Origin: Acidobacteriota bacterium
GTDB taxonomy: Bacteria; Acidobacteriota; Holophagae; Holophagales; Holophagaceae
NCBI GenBank assembly: GCA_016192145.1
Contig: JACPUT010000009.1
Span: 124,001 to 188,000, forward strand
Direction of reading: 5' to 3'
Length of the DNA stretch: 64,000 nt
Below the pieces are notes generated by a model. The model saw only the letters and a list, made by a program, of their open reading frames with translations, did not search any database and was not told where the DNA came from. The position numbers were made by a program, and so were the translations under genes. Of this stretch, positions 25,737-36,957 are shown piece after piece. How positions within the stretch are numbered: position 1 is the first letter of the stretch; each line of letters opens with the position of its first letter.

Positions 25737-26183
25737 ATGGCCCACACCTACCCCCTCACCCTTTCCTGGCGCGGCACCACCTCCAGCGCCGACTACACCC
25801 GCAACGCCGGTATCACCAACCCGGGCAAGCACGATCTGGCCGTGAGCAGCGCCCCCGAGTACGCCGGCGATCCCACCCGGTGGAACCCCGAGGATCTCCT
25901 CGGTTCCGCCCTGGCCACCTGCCACATGCTCACCTTCCTCGCCCTCGCCGCCAAGGCCCGCCTGGAAGTGACCGCCTACGACGACCGGGCCGAGGCCATC
26001 CTCGATACCGTCGAGAAGGTCACCTCCATCACGGAGATCCGCCTTTCGCCCAGCATCCGCGTGGCCAAGGGCACCGACGCGGCCAAGGTGGTGGAGCTCT
26101 TCCACAAGGCCCACAAGTACTGCTTCGTGGCCAACAGCATCAAGTGCAAGGTGGTCATGAACCCCCGCGTCATCGAAGCCTGA
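25737..26183 (+). CDS. OsmC-family peroxiredoxin
   Basis: This is a 148-residue protein with the OsmC fold. The first conserved cysteine is in GSALATCHMLTFLALAA and the second in KYCFVANSIKCKV. The N-terminal TLSWRGTTSSADYTRNAGI also matches the YhfA/OsmC group. Such proteins detoxify organic hydroperoxides with a thiol pair, often using lipoyl donors. It is a stand-alone gene, closed by a strong hairpin. Confidence 0.88.
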   Translation: MAHTYPLTLSWRGTTSSADYTRNAGITNPGKHDLAVSSAPEYAGDPTRWNPEDLLGSALATCHMLTFLALAAKARLEVTAYDDRAEAILDTVEKVTSITEIRLSPSIRVAKGTDAAKVVELFHKAHKYCFVANSIKCKVVMNPRVIEA

Positions 26184-26197
26184 GCCCCCCGAAGCCC

Positions 26198-26227
26198 TCG
26201 AAGGCCCCCGTCCGCGGGGGCCTTCGA
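26198..26227 (+). terminator. Strong hairpin after the OsmC gene
   Basis: TCGAAGGCCCCCG (26198-26210) pairs perfectly with CGGGGGCCTTCGA (26215-26227) over 13 bp with a TCCG loop, 15 nt after the OsmC stop. There is no T-run, so termination may be weak or Rho-assisted. It separates OsmC from the kinase gene. Confidence 0.65.
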
Positions 26228-26277
26228 CGTTCAAGGCTTAGGGGTGGCCTGCCTTTGGACGAAACCGGGGGAAGCTC

Positions 26278-29200
26278 ATGCAAGCTCCCGACCCCCACCC
26301 CCAAGAGGCTCGGCGCCTGGCCGCCTTGAGGGCCCTGCATCTCGGGGGAACGCCCCCCGAGCCCCGCTTCGATGCGCTCACCCGCACCGCCTGCCGCCTC
26401 TTCGGAGTGCCGACGGCCCTCATCACCCTCGTCGAGGAGGAGCGGCTCTGGTTCAAGAGCCATCAGGGCACGGCCGCCACGGAGCGCCCCCGGGAGCTCG
26501 GCTTCTGCGGCCACGCCATCCTAGGGGAGGGGCTCTTCGTGGTGGCGGATGCCCTCCTCGATCCCCGGTTCTCGGACAACCCCCTCGTGGCGGGGGAACC
26601 CGGCGTGCGTTTCTATGCAGGGATGCCCTTGCGCAGCCCGGAGGGACTGCCCTACGGGACACTATGCCTCTTGGACCTCGAGCCCCGGCTCTTTTCCGCC
26701 GAGGACCGCCGGGCCCTGGAAGACCTCGCCCTCGTGGCGGAGACGGAACTCCGGTCGACCCTTTCCCTGGAACTGGGCTCGGCCTTCCACTCGGCCGTGG
26801 TGGAGCATTCCCCCGTGGGCCTCGAGGTGTTCGACGCCGATAGCGGGCAGTGCCTCCAAGTCAATGAGGAGGCCGCCAAGATCATCGGGGCGCCCCGGGA
26901 GGCCCTCCTCGCCCAGAACTTCCAGACCATCGCATCCTGGAAATCCACGGGGCTCCTGGAGGCGGCCCGACGCGTCCTGGAGACGGAGGTGGACGAATCC
27001 CTGGAACTTTCCCTCACGTCCACCTTCGGGCAGAGGATGCACGTGGCCTGCCGCTTTTCCTCCTTCACCGAAGGGGGAACCCGGCGGCTCATCCTGGCCA
27101 TCAACGACCTCTCGGCCCGGGTGGCCGCGGAGGAGGCCCGGCAGGAGAGTGAGACCCGCTTCCGCCAGGCCTTCGAGGCCTCCGGGATCGGCATGGCGCT
27201 CCTCGGGATCGATGGGCGCTGGTTGAAGGTGAATCAAACCCTCTGTGAGCTGCTGGGCTACACGGAGGCCGAATTCCAGGCCTGCACCTTCCAGGACCTG
27301 ACCCACCCCGATGATCAGTATGTGGGCCGCGACCTCGCTCCCCAGCTCATCTCGGGGGAACTCCCCGTGCTCCAGGCGGATAAGCGCTACCGCAAATCGG
27401 ATGGCAGCTACCTCTGGATGCGGTTGACGACCACGATCCTCCGGGACCGGGATGGAAATCCCCTGCATTACATCTCCCAACTGGAGGACATCCATGAACG
27501 GAAGGAGGCCGAACACGACCAGGCGCGGCTCCTCGCCATCCTGGAGGCTTCCCCCGATTTCATCGGGACGGCCGATCTGCAGGGACGGCTGAAGTATCAC
27601 AACCGCGCCGCCCTCGACCTGGTGGGATTGCCCCCGGACACCGATCTCTCCACGCTCACCATCCCCGACATGCATCCGGCCTGGGCCAGCAAACTCGTGC
27701 TGGAGGAAGGGCTTCCCGTCGCCTTGGCGGGAGGGATCTGGAAGCATGACAATGCCCTGCTCCACCGGGACGGTTACGAGATCCCCGTCTCCCAGGTGCT
27801 CATGGCCCACCGGGACCCGGAGGGGAATCCCGAATTCCTCTCCACCGTCATGCGGGATCTGCGGGCGCAGCGGGAGGCCCAATCCATCCTCCGCCGGGCC
27901 GAAGAGCGGTACCGGGCCATGACGGAGAACGTGCCCGGCGTGATGTACCAGTTCCAGGTCTGGCCCGATGGGCGGGTGGTCTTCCCCTTCATCAGCCGGG
28001 GCATCGAACCCCTGTACGGCATCCAACCCGAGGCATGGCGGGCCGATCCCCTCTGGGCCCTGAAGGCCATCCTGCCGGAGGACCGCCCCTCCTACGAGGC
28101 GGCCTACGCCGCGGCCGCGGCGGCCCTGGGCACCTTCCTATGGGAGGGGCGCACCCACACCAACCGTCCTGGCGAGGTGCTGTGGATCCGGTGCCAGAGC
28201 CAGCCGAGCCTCCAGGAGGACGGCAGCATCCTCTGGGATGGGCTCGTCACCGACACCACCAGCCTCCACCTCCAGGCCGAGGAACAGGCCCGGCAGGCCG
28301 CCTTCCAAAGGAGCCTGCTCCAATCCGCCGAGGTGGCCATCATCAGCACGGATCTGACGGGCGTCGTCACGAGCTTCAACGCCCATGCGGAGGCCCTGCT
28401 GGGGTGGACTGAGGAGGAAGTGGTGGGCAAGGCCTCCCCCGCCCTCTGGCACGACCCCGAAGAGGTGGCGGCCCGGGCCGCGGAGCTGGGCCAGAGCTTA
28501 GGAAGGGAGTTCCCGCCCAACTTCGACGTCTTCGTGCACCAGGCCCGGATGGGGGGCACGGAACAGCGCCAATGGACCTTCATCACCCGGGACGGCTACC
28601 GGATCCCCATGCTGCTCACCGTTTCCGGGATCCGGGATGCCTCCGACACCCTCGTGGGCTTCATGGGCATCGGCGCCGACCTGCGGACCCTCAAGGCCCG
28701 GGAGGCCGCGTTGCGGGCCAGCGAGCAACAGTTCCGGGATCTCGTGGCCTCCGTGCCGGGCATCGTGTTTCAAACCCGGCCGCTGCCCGGGGACAGCCGT
28801 GAGTTCACCTTCGTCAGCGACTACACCCGGGTGATCCTCGGCATGGATCCCGGCGAGCTCCTCGCCAACCCCCACTGGATCGAGGACATGGTCCTGCCGG
28901 AGGATCGGGAGTCCCTGCTCCGGGCCCTCTCCTCCGGGCGGACCTTCCGCGAGTCGACGGAGTGGGTGGGTCGCATCCGGCGCCGAACCGACGGCCAGAC
29001 CCGCTGGATCCGCATCCAGGCCACGCCCCTGGAGGCCCCCGACGGCAGCATCCTCTGGAACGGCCTGATCCTGGACCTCACCGAACGCATCAGCTCCCAC
29101 CTGGCCTTGCGGGAATCCGAAGAGCGATTGGCCCTCGTCCTCAAGGGCTCCAACGACGCGCCCTGGGATTGGGACCTGGAGCGGGGATCCTTGTACTACT

Positions 29201-30927
29201 CCCCCCGCTGGTGGGACATGCTGGGCTACCGGGACGACGAGCTGGCCTCGGATCCCGAGCTGTTGAACACCCTCACCCACCCCGAGGATCAGGCCGCCTT
29301 GGCGGCGGCCCTTGAGACCGCCCTGGAAGGCGGGCGCGAAAGCTACGAGGTGGAATACCGCCTGCGCCACAAGGATGGCCACTACGTGCCCGTCCTCTCC
29401 CGCGCCTTCATCCAACGGGATGACCATGGCCGGCCGCACCGCCTCTCCGGCACGAACATGGACCTCACCGAGCGCAAGGCCGTGGAGGAGGCCCTGCGCC
29501 ACTCCGAGGAGCGGTGGAGCCTCGCCCTGCAGGCCAACAACGATGGCATCTGGGATTGGAACGTCCTCACCAACGAGGCCTGGTTCAGCCCCCGCTACTT
29601 CAGCATGCTCGGCTACGAGCCCGGCGAGCTCCCAGGCACCATGGACACCTGGACCCAGCTCTGCCACCCGGAGGATCTGCCGGGCGCCATGAGCCAGGTG
29701 CAGGCCTACATCGCGGGGCGAAGCTCCACCTACCAGCTCACCTTCCGCATGCGGCACAAGGACGGCAGCTGGCGCTGGATCCTCTCCCGGGGCGTGGGCA
29801 AGGCGGGGGCCGAGGGCCGGATGGTCCGGATCGTGGGTTCCCACCACGACATCACCCTGCAGCGGGAGGCGGAGGAGGCCCTCGTGGCCAGCCAGGCCCG
29901 CAGCCAGGCCCTGCTGGAGGCCATGCCCGACACCATCTTCCTCGTGAGCCGCGAAGGGATCTTCCTGGAGATCCACGCCCATGACGACTCCCACCTCCGG
30001 CTCCCCCGGGAGCAGATCCTGGGGAAGCCCATGCGCGAGGTCATGCCCCCCGACCTCGTGGAGGATCGGATGTCCCGCATCGCCCGGGTGCTGGACACCG
30101 GGATCCCCGAATCCTACGAAACCCGCCTGGAGACCCAGTCCGGCATCCAGGATCACGAAACCCGCGTGGTGCCCTGCGGGCGGGATACCGTGCTCTACAT
30201 CGCCCGGGACATCACCGAACGGAAGGCCCTGGAACGGCTCAAGAGCGATTTCATCTCCACCGTGAGCCACGAACTGCGCACGCCGCTCACCTCCATCAAG
30301 GGGGCGCTGGGCCTCCTGGCGGGGGGCGTGGCGGGCGAGCTGCCGGGCCGGGCCGCGGATCTCACCCGGATGGCGCTGGAGAACGCCAACCGCCTCGCGC
30401 GGCTCATCGACGACCTCCTGGATCTCGCGAAGACGGAGAGCGCCGAGCTCCGCCTCGACCTGCGGATCCATGACCTCCGTCGGCTCCTGGAACAGGCCTT
30501 GGAAGGCATCGCGGCCTTCGCGCAGTCCCACGAGGTGGACCTCCAACCCACCTGGGCGGTGGAAGCGGCCCCGGCGCGGGTGGATGGCGACCGGCTCATC
30601 CAGGTCGTGCTGAACCTCGTCTCCAACGCCGTGAAATACAGCCGCCCCGGCGACGCCGTGCAGCTCCGCCTGGGACGGCGGGACCGCTACTGGCGGCTGG
30701 AGGTGGAGAACCACGGCCCCGAGATCCCGACGGCCTTCCGCGCCCGCATCTTCCAGAAATTCGCCATGGCCGACAGCTCCGATACCCGCTCCCGGGGCGG
30801 CACCGGCTTGGGCCTCGCCATCAGCAAGGCCCTGATGGAGCGCATGGGCGGCACCATCGACTACCACTCCGCCGCGGGCCGGACCGTGTTCTTTGTTGAG
30901 CTACCCTTGGCCGAGGAGATCCCATGA
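26278..30927 (+). CDS. Sensor histidine kinase with GAF and about nine PAS domains
   Basis: This is a 1549-residue protein with no obvious membrane segment, so probably a cytoplasmic sensor. A GAF domain covers about residues 20-165 (FDALTRTACRLFGVPTALIT). PAS-type domains begin near 171, 291, 416, 543, 679, 816, 947, 1077 and 1210; the two at 947 and 1077 share the W-D-W motif seen in SEERLALVLKGSNDAPWDWD. The HisKA box is SHELRTPLTSIKG with His1331. The HATPase domain has NLVSNAVKYS and GTGLGLAISKAL. Its TGA overlaps the ATG of a receiver gene, and an Hpt gene follows, so a phosphorelay is likely. Ligands are unknown. Confidence 0.95.
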   Translation: MQAPDPHPQEARRLAALRALHLGGTPPEPRFDALTRTACRLFGVPTALITLVEEERLWFKSHQGTAATERPRELGFCGHAILGEGLFVVADALLDPRFSDNPLVAGEPGVRFYAGMPLRSPEGLPYGTLCLLDLEPRLFSAEDRRALEDLALVAETELRSTLSLELGSAFHSAVVEHSPVGLEVFDADSGQCLQVNEEAAKIIGAPREALLAQNFQTIASWKSTGLLEAARRVLETEVDESLELSLTSTFGQRMHVACRFSSFTEGGTRRLILAINDLSARVAAEEARQESETRFRQAFEASGIGMALLGIDGRWLKVNQTLCELLGYTEAEFQACTFQDLTHPDDQYVGRDLAPQLISGELPVLQADKRYRKSDGSYLWMRLTTTILRDRDGNPLHYISQLEDIHERKEAEHDQARLLAILEASPDFIGTADLQGRLKYHNRAALDLVGLPPDTDLSTLTIPDMHPAWASKLVLEEGLPVALAGGIWKHDNALLHRDGYEIPVSQVLMAHRDPEGNPEFLSTVMRDLRAQREAQSILRRAEERYRAMTENVPGVMYQFQVWPDGRVVFPFISRGIEPLYGIQPEAWRADPLWALKAILPEDRPSYEAAYAAAAAALGTFLWEGRTHTNRPGEVLWIRCQSQPSLQEDGSILWDGLVTDTTSLHLQAEEQARQAAFQRSLLQSAEVAIISTDLTGVVTSFNAHAEALLGWTEEEVVGKASPALWHDPEEVAARAAELGQSLGREFPPNFDVFVHQARMGGTEQRQWTFITRDGYRIPMLLTVSGIRDASDTLVGFMGIGADLRTLKAREAALRASEQQFRDLVASVPGIVFQTRPLPGDSREFTFVSDYTRVILGMDPGELLANPHWIEDMVLPEDRESLLRALSSGRTFRESTEWVGRIRRRTDGQTRWIRIQATPLEAPDGSILWNGLILDLTERISSHLALRESEERLALVLKGSNDAPWDWDLERGSLYYSPRWWDMLGYRDDELASDPELLNTLTHPEDQAALAAALETALEGGRESYEVEYRLRHKDGHYVPVLSRAFIQRDDHGRPHRLSGTNMDLTERKAVEEALRHSEERWSLALQANNDGIWDWNVLTNEAWFSPRYFSMLGYEPGELPGTMDTWTQLCHPEDLPGAMSQVQAYIAGRSSTYQLTFRMRHKDGSWRWILSRGVGKAGAEGRMVRIVGSHHDITLQREAEEALVASQARSQALLEAMPDTIFLVSREGIFLEIHAHDDSHLRLPREQILGKPMREVMPPDLVEDRMSRIARVLDTGIPESYETRLETQSGIQDHETRVVPCGRDTVLYIARDITERKALERLKSDFISTVSHELRTPLTSIKGALGLLAGGVAGELPGRAADLTRMALENANRLARLIDDLLDLAKTESAELRLDLRIHDLRRLLEQALEGIAAFAQSHEVDLQPTWAVEAAPARVDGDRLIQVVLNLVSNAVKYSRPGDAVQLRLGRRDRYWRLEVENHGPEIPTAFRARIFQKFAMADSSDTRSRGGTGLGLAISKALMERMGGTIDYHSAAGRTVFFVELPLAEEIP

Positions 30928-31316
30928 CCGGATCCGATCTGAAGAAGATCCTGCTGGTGGAGGACGACCCCGACATCCGCACGGTGGCCCAGCTCAGCCT
31001 CGAAACCCTCGGCGGCTTCGAACTGCGCCTCGCCCCCTCCGGGCAGGAAGCCTTGGACATGGCCCCCATCTTCGCACCGGACCTCTTCATCCTGGACGTG
31101 ATGATGCCGGGCCTCGATGGCCCCGGCACCCTGGCGGGCCTCCGCCGTATCGAGACGCTGGCCGGCACCCCCGTGATCTTCATGACGGCCAAGGTGCAGC
31201 CCCAGGAAGTGGCCCACCTGAAGAGCCTCGGCGCCCTGGAGATCATCTCGAAGCCCTTCGACCCCATGTCCCTTCCGGAGCAGATCCGCAGCATCTGGAG
31301 CCGCCGGAATGGCTGA
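30924..31316 (+). CDS. Single-domain response regulator (receiver)
   Basis: This is a 130-residue stand-alone REC domain: acidic pocket VEDDPD, phospho-Asp58 in FILDVMMPGLDG, Thr in VIFMTAKV and the Lys in ISKPFDP. It has no output domain and probably acts as a shuttle in a relay. It overlaps the PAS kinase by 4 nt upstream and the Hpt gene by 8 nt downstream. Confidence 0.93.
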   Translation: MTGSDLKKILLVEDDPDIRTVAQLSLETLGGFELRLAPSGQEALDMAPIFAPDLFILDVMMPGLDGPGTLAGLRRIETLAGTPVIFMTAKVQPQEVAHLKSLGALEIISKPFDPMSLPEQIRSIWSRRNG

Positions 31317-31614
31317 CCGGGACGCCATCCAGGCGCAGCTCGCGGCACTCAGGGAGGTCTTCCTCACCCAGCTGGTCGCCCGCCTGGATGAGCTGGAGGC
31401 GGCCTGGGAGCTTGGGGATTACGCCGAAGTGCACCGCCACGCCCACAAGCTGGCCGGCACCGCGGGCACCTTCGGCGTCACGCAGGTGTCCGCCCTCGCC
31501 CGCGGCTTGGAACACCGCCTGAGCCGCGCCCGGGAGGGCCTGGCCCTCACCGAGGTGGAGCTGGAGGAGGCCCATGGATTCATCCGCCAGCTTCGGGAAG
31601 CCGCCCCCAAATGA
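31309..31614 (+). CDS. Histidine phosphotransfer (Hpt) domain protein
   Basis: This is a 101-residue four-helix Hpt protein. The phosphohistidine is His46 in HRHAHKLAGTAGTFG, followed by LARGLEHRLS. With the overlapping receiver and the upstream kinase it forms a complete kinase-REC-Hpt module; the final response regulator is not in this cluster. Confidence 0.9.
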   Translation: MADRDAIQAQLAALREVFLTQLVARLDELEAAWELGDYAEVHRHAHKLAGTAGTFGVTQVSALARGLEHRLSRAREGLALTEVELEEAHGFIRQLREAAPK

Positions 31615-31672
31615 CGGATTGGCCTTAGGCTGAATCCCAAGGGGCTCCCGCCCCTGCGGAGACTCATCCCCC

Positions 31673-32233
31673 ATGCGCTGCCCCTTCTGTGGCCACCCCG
31701 AAGACAAGGTGGTGGACTCCCGGGAATCCCGGGAGGGCGACAGCATCCGCCGCCGGCGGGAGTGCCTGGCCTGCGCCCGCCGCTTCACCAGTTACGAGCG
31801 GGTGGAGGAGCAGCCCCTCGTGGTGGTGAAGAAGGATGGCCGGCGGGAACCCTTCGAGCCCCACAAGCTCATGAAGGGCCTCAACCTCGCTTGCCAGAAG
31901 CGGCCCGTGCCCCTGGCCCGGCTGGAGGAGCTGGTGAAGGACATCCAGGCCCGCCTCATGGAGCGCCCCGACCGGGAGATCCGGTCGCGGGAGCTGGGCG
32001 AGCTGGTCATGGACGAACTCAAGGCCTTGGATCAGGTGGCCTACGTCCGTTTCGCCTCCGTCTACCGCGATTTCAAGGACCTCCCCGACTTCGTGAAGGC
32101 CCTGGAAACCCTGGCCCACAAGGGCAACCACGCCCACGCATCCGAGCCCGAGCACCACGAGGCCCCGCCCGGCATGGTGCAGCCCCTCTTCCCGGGCATT
32201 CCCGAGGATTCGCCCCGTCCGAAGCGGAAGTAG
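31673..32233 (+). CDS. nrdR: Transcriptional repressor NrdR
   Basis: This is a 186-residue repressor of ribonucleotide reductase genes. The N-terminal zinc ribbon is MRCPFCGHPEDKVVDSRES ... CLACARRFTSYERVE, followed by the ATP-cone (VVVKKDGRREPFEPHKLMKG, VAYVRFASVYRDFKDLPDF). The C-terminal 35 residues are a His/Pro-rich extension beyond the usual length of about 150. It is preceded by CGGAGA and followed by an inverted-repeat element before lon. Confidence 0.95.
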   Translation: MRCPFCGHPEDKVVDSRESREGDSIRRRRECLACARRFTSYERVEEQPLVVVKKDGRREPFEPHKLMKGLNLACQKRPVPLARLEELVKDIQARLMERPDREIRSRELGELVMDELKALDQVAYVRFASVYRDFKDLPDFVKALETLAHKGNHAHASEPEHHEAPPGMVQPLFPGIPEDSPRPKRK

Positions 32234-32241
32234 TCCCGAGG

Positions 32242-32329
32242 CTGGAGACCGGAGACTGGAGTCGGCGCCGACCCAGCCCCGCCCTACGGATCCGATGGGT
32301 CGTTCTTTCCTCCAGTCTCCGGTCTCCAG
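32242..32329. repeat. Long inverted repeat with GGAGACTGGA units and conserved core, upstream of lon
   Basis: The left arm CTGGAGACCGGAGACTGGAG (32242-32261) is a perfect 20-bp complement of 32310-32329, and further CTCCAGTC units follow to 32338. The core holds GGCGCCGACCCA, the palindrome CGGATCCG and TGGGTCG (inner stem 32269-32275 with 32296-32302). It ends just before a GCTAGACTGG box and the lon start, so it lies in or next to the lon promoter. Confidence 0.9.
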
Positions 32330-32340
32330 TCTCCAGTCCG

Positions 32341-32350
32341 GCTAGACTGG
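32341..32350 (+). promoter_or_regulatory. Putative -10 region of lon
   Basis: GCTAGACTGG stands 17 nt before the lon GTG. Closely similar boxes occur before ftsY, dnaN and cysK, and before the small outer-membrane gene at 20042. The -35 region would lie within the inverted-repeat arm, with no good match to TTGACA. Assignment is by recurrence only. Confidence 0.35.
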
Positions 32351-32366
32351 ACCCCCTGAGGTAACC

Positions 32367-34789
<2,423 letters not shown>

Positions 34790-34793
<4 letters not shown>

Positions 34794-35104
34794 TCGCTCC
34801 CCTCCTGCTCGCGGCGGGCTTCGGCATTCAGGCACCGCCCCAGGCCCAGGAGGGCCTCTTCGCCACGCCCCGGATCTACACGATGAGCTTCGAGGAGGCC
34901 ATGAAACCGCCCCGACTGCCAGCACCGGGTCAAAGCCCTATTCAAGTTCACTGGCGACCCCTCCCCCGCAACCGGGCTGGGGATTGGTGGTTGGGCTTCG
35001 GCCTGCAGTTGCTCACGGGCCAATCCTTCCAGCGGTGGGAACAGGATCCTCAGGTGCTCCGCCGATCCGAATTCGCCGCGACTTCCGCATCCCTCCACCC
35101 CTGA
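34790..35104 (+). CDS. Hypothetical small exported protein
   Basis: This 104-residue frame starts with GTG overlapping the lon TGA. It opens with a short hydrophobic leader (IAPLLLAAGFGIQAPPQAQ), then PRIYTMSFEEAMKPPRLP and DWWLGFGLQLLTGQSF. I recognise no family. Overlap with lon and a plausible leader support it being real; composition matches the neighbours. Confidence 0.6.
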
Positions 35105-35119
35105 ATACCGGAGCTTTCA

Positions 35120-35983
35120 TTGAAGACCGCCCGGCTCATCCTGGCCCTGGTGGCCCTCCCTCTGCTTGGTCAGGACGTCATGGGCCCCGCCGGCCCCATT
35201 GACGTGAAGATCCAGTCCTTCACCCAGGCCAAGGACTGGAACGGACTGGCTGACCTGTTCGAAACCCTCACCCCCCGGGAACGGGGGCAGCGCCTCACGG
35301 GCTGGCTGCAGGCCCTCAATAGGGCGCAGCGCTGGGAGCGGCTCCTGGAGCTGTGCGACGCCATCGTGCCCCAGGAGGATGCCAAGCAGGGGCCCAAGCT
35401 CTCCCTCGCACGGCTGCTGCGCGCCCAGGCCCTTTCCCAATTGCAGCGCCATCCGGAGGCGCTGCTCGCCCACGCCGAGACGGGCCGGCTGGGCTGGGCC
35501 GACGGCTTCCCCAATGCCTGTGCGGAAGCCCGCCATTCGCGGGATTGGGCCGCCTTGCAAGCCTCGGCGGAAGGCATCCTCGCCAAGGCGCCGGAGGATC
35601 CCAAGGCCCTGGCCTGGCGCGGAGAGGCCCTCGCCCAGCAGGGGCAGCTGACGGAGGCGGAGCCCCTGCTGCAGAAGGCCCTGACCCTGGACCCGAGCCA
35701 GCCCTTCGCCTGGTCGAACCTGGCCCGGTGCCTCAATGAGCGAAAGGCTTGGAAGGAGGCCCTGGAGGCCTGTGACAAGGCCCTGGGCCTGGATCCCAAG
35801 GTTCTGGAGGCCCGCTTCAACCGCGGCCGGGCCTGCTTCGAGCTGGCCCGCTACCAGGAGGCCCGGGATGATTTCCAAGCCGCACTGACCCTGCTCCCGG
35901 GGGATGCCGTCCTCCTGGAAAACCTCAAACAGGCCCAGCGCTACTTGGACACAGTTTGTAAATCCAAGAGGGCCAAGAAATAA
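35120..35983 (+). CDS. Secreted tetratricopeptide-repeat protein
   Basis: This is a 287-residue protein with a signal peptide (KTARLILALVALPLLGQ). Several TPR-like helices follow: KALAWRGEALAQQGQLTEAE, FAWSNLARCLNERKAWKEAL and VLEARFNRGRACFELARYQE. The start is TTG with GGAG at -8; no ATG is available. It probably acts as a periplasmic scaffold. It sits between the small exported protein and ftsY, all on the same strand. Confidence 0.8.
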   Translation: MKTARLILALVALPLLGQDVMGPAGPIDVKIQSFTQAKDWNGLADLFETLTPRERGQRLTGWLQALNRAQRWERLLELCDAIVPQEDAKQGPKLSLARLLRAQALSQLQRHPEALLAHAETGRLGWADGFPNACAEARHSRDWAALQASAEGILAKAPEDPKALAWRGEALAQQGQLTEAEPLLQKALTLDPSQPFAWSNLARCLNERKAWKEALEACDKALGLDPKVLEARFNRGRACFELARYQEARDDFQAALTLLPGDAVLLENLKQAQRYLDTVCKSKRAKK

Positions 35984-35989
35984 ATGATT

Positions 35990-36005
35990 GGTTCCACGTG
36001 GAACC
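35990..36005. other. parS-like site
   Basis: GGTTCCACGTGGAACC is a perfect 16-bp palindrome matching the centre of the ParB-binding consensus (TGTTNCACGTGAAACA). It is intergenic, just before ftsY. Four similar sites lie near dnaA at 43916, 52582, 52639 and 55988. Confidence 0.6.
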
Positions 36006-36045
36006 CGGTCTCCGGAGTCCACTACACTGGCAAGGTGAGGTGACC

Positions 36046-36957
36046 GTGGGCCTGCTCGATGGGCTGCTCGACAAGTTCAAACAGGGCCTGCGGCGGACGC
36101 AGGAGCTGGTGCTGTCCCCCATCCAGGGGCTGTTGGGCCTGCGGCGGCTGGATGAAGATCAACTCCAGGAACTGGAGGACCTCCTGCTCCAGGCGGACCT
36201 CGGCGTCCATGCGGTGGATCGCCTCATGGCCCGCCTGCGCTTCGAGATGAAGCGCTCCGGCGATATCGACCCCCGGGCCGCGTTGAAGGATGAGCTGCTC
36301 AAGATCCTCCACCTCCACCCCTCCAGGCCCCTGACGGCCGGGGAGACCCAGGTGCTCCTCCTGGTGGGCGTGAACGGAGTCGGCAAGACGACGACACTGG
36401 GCAAGCTCGCCGCCCACCTCAAAGCCCGGGGCGAGGGCGTGATGGTGGTGGCGGGTGACACCTTCCGCGCCGCGGCCATCGACCAGCTGGAGGCCTGGGG
36501 CGTGCGGGCCGGCGTGCCCGTGGTGCGCAATCAGATGGGCGGCGATCCCGCCGCCATCGCCTATGACGGCGCCGCCTCCGCCCTCGCCAAGAGCATTCCT
36601 TGGGTGCTCATCGACACGGCCGGTCGCCTCCACACGAAGGACCACCTCATGAAGGAGCTGGACAAGATCCGGCGCAGCCTCCAGAAGGTGATCCCGAGTG
36701 CCCCCCACCGGGTCTTCATGGTGCTGGACGCCACCACGGGGCAGAACGGGATCACCCAAGCGGAGGCCTTCAAGCAGGTGGCGGGCGTCACGGACCTCAT
36801 CCTCACCAAGCTCGATGGCAGCGCCAAGGGCGGCGTGGTGGTGCCCATCCTGGAGCGCCTCAAGCTCCCCATCGCCTACGTGGGCGTGGGCGAGGGCGTG
36901 GACGACCTCATCCCCTTCGACCCGGAAGCGTTCGTCGATGGCCTCCTCGGTGCCTGA
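36046..36957 (+). CDS. ftsY: Signal recognition particle receptor FtsY
   Basis: This is a 303-residue SRP-GTPase. The N domain is at about residues 1-95, then the G domain with LLVGVNGVGKTTTLGKLA (G1), VVAGDTFRAAAIDQL, WVLIDTAGRLHTKDHLMKEL (G3), LTKLDGSAKGG (G4) and PIAYVGVGEGVDDLIPFDP (G5). There is no long acidic A domain, as in many short FtsY proteins. The GTG at 36046 follows GAGGTGACC; upstream GTGs at 36040 and 35998 are alternatives. It overlaps ribD by 20 nt. Confidence 0.95.
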   Translation: MGLLDGLLDKFKQGLRRTQELVLSPIQGLLGLRRLDEDQLQELEDLLLQADLGVHAVDRLMARLRFEMKRSGDIDPRAALKDELLKILHLHPSRPLTAGETQVLLLVGVNGVGKTTTLGKLAAHLKARGEGVMVVAGDTFRAAAIDQLEAWGVRAGVPVVRNQMGGDPAAIAYDGAASALAKSIPWVLIDTAGRLHTKDHLMKELDKIRRSLQKVIPSAPHRVFMVLDATTGQNGITQAEAFKQVAGVTDLILTKLDGSAKGGVVVPILERLKLPIAYVGVGEGVDDLIPFDPEAFVDGLLGA

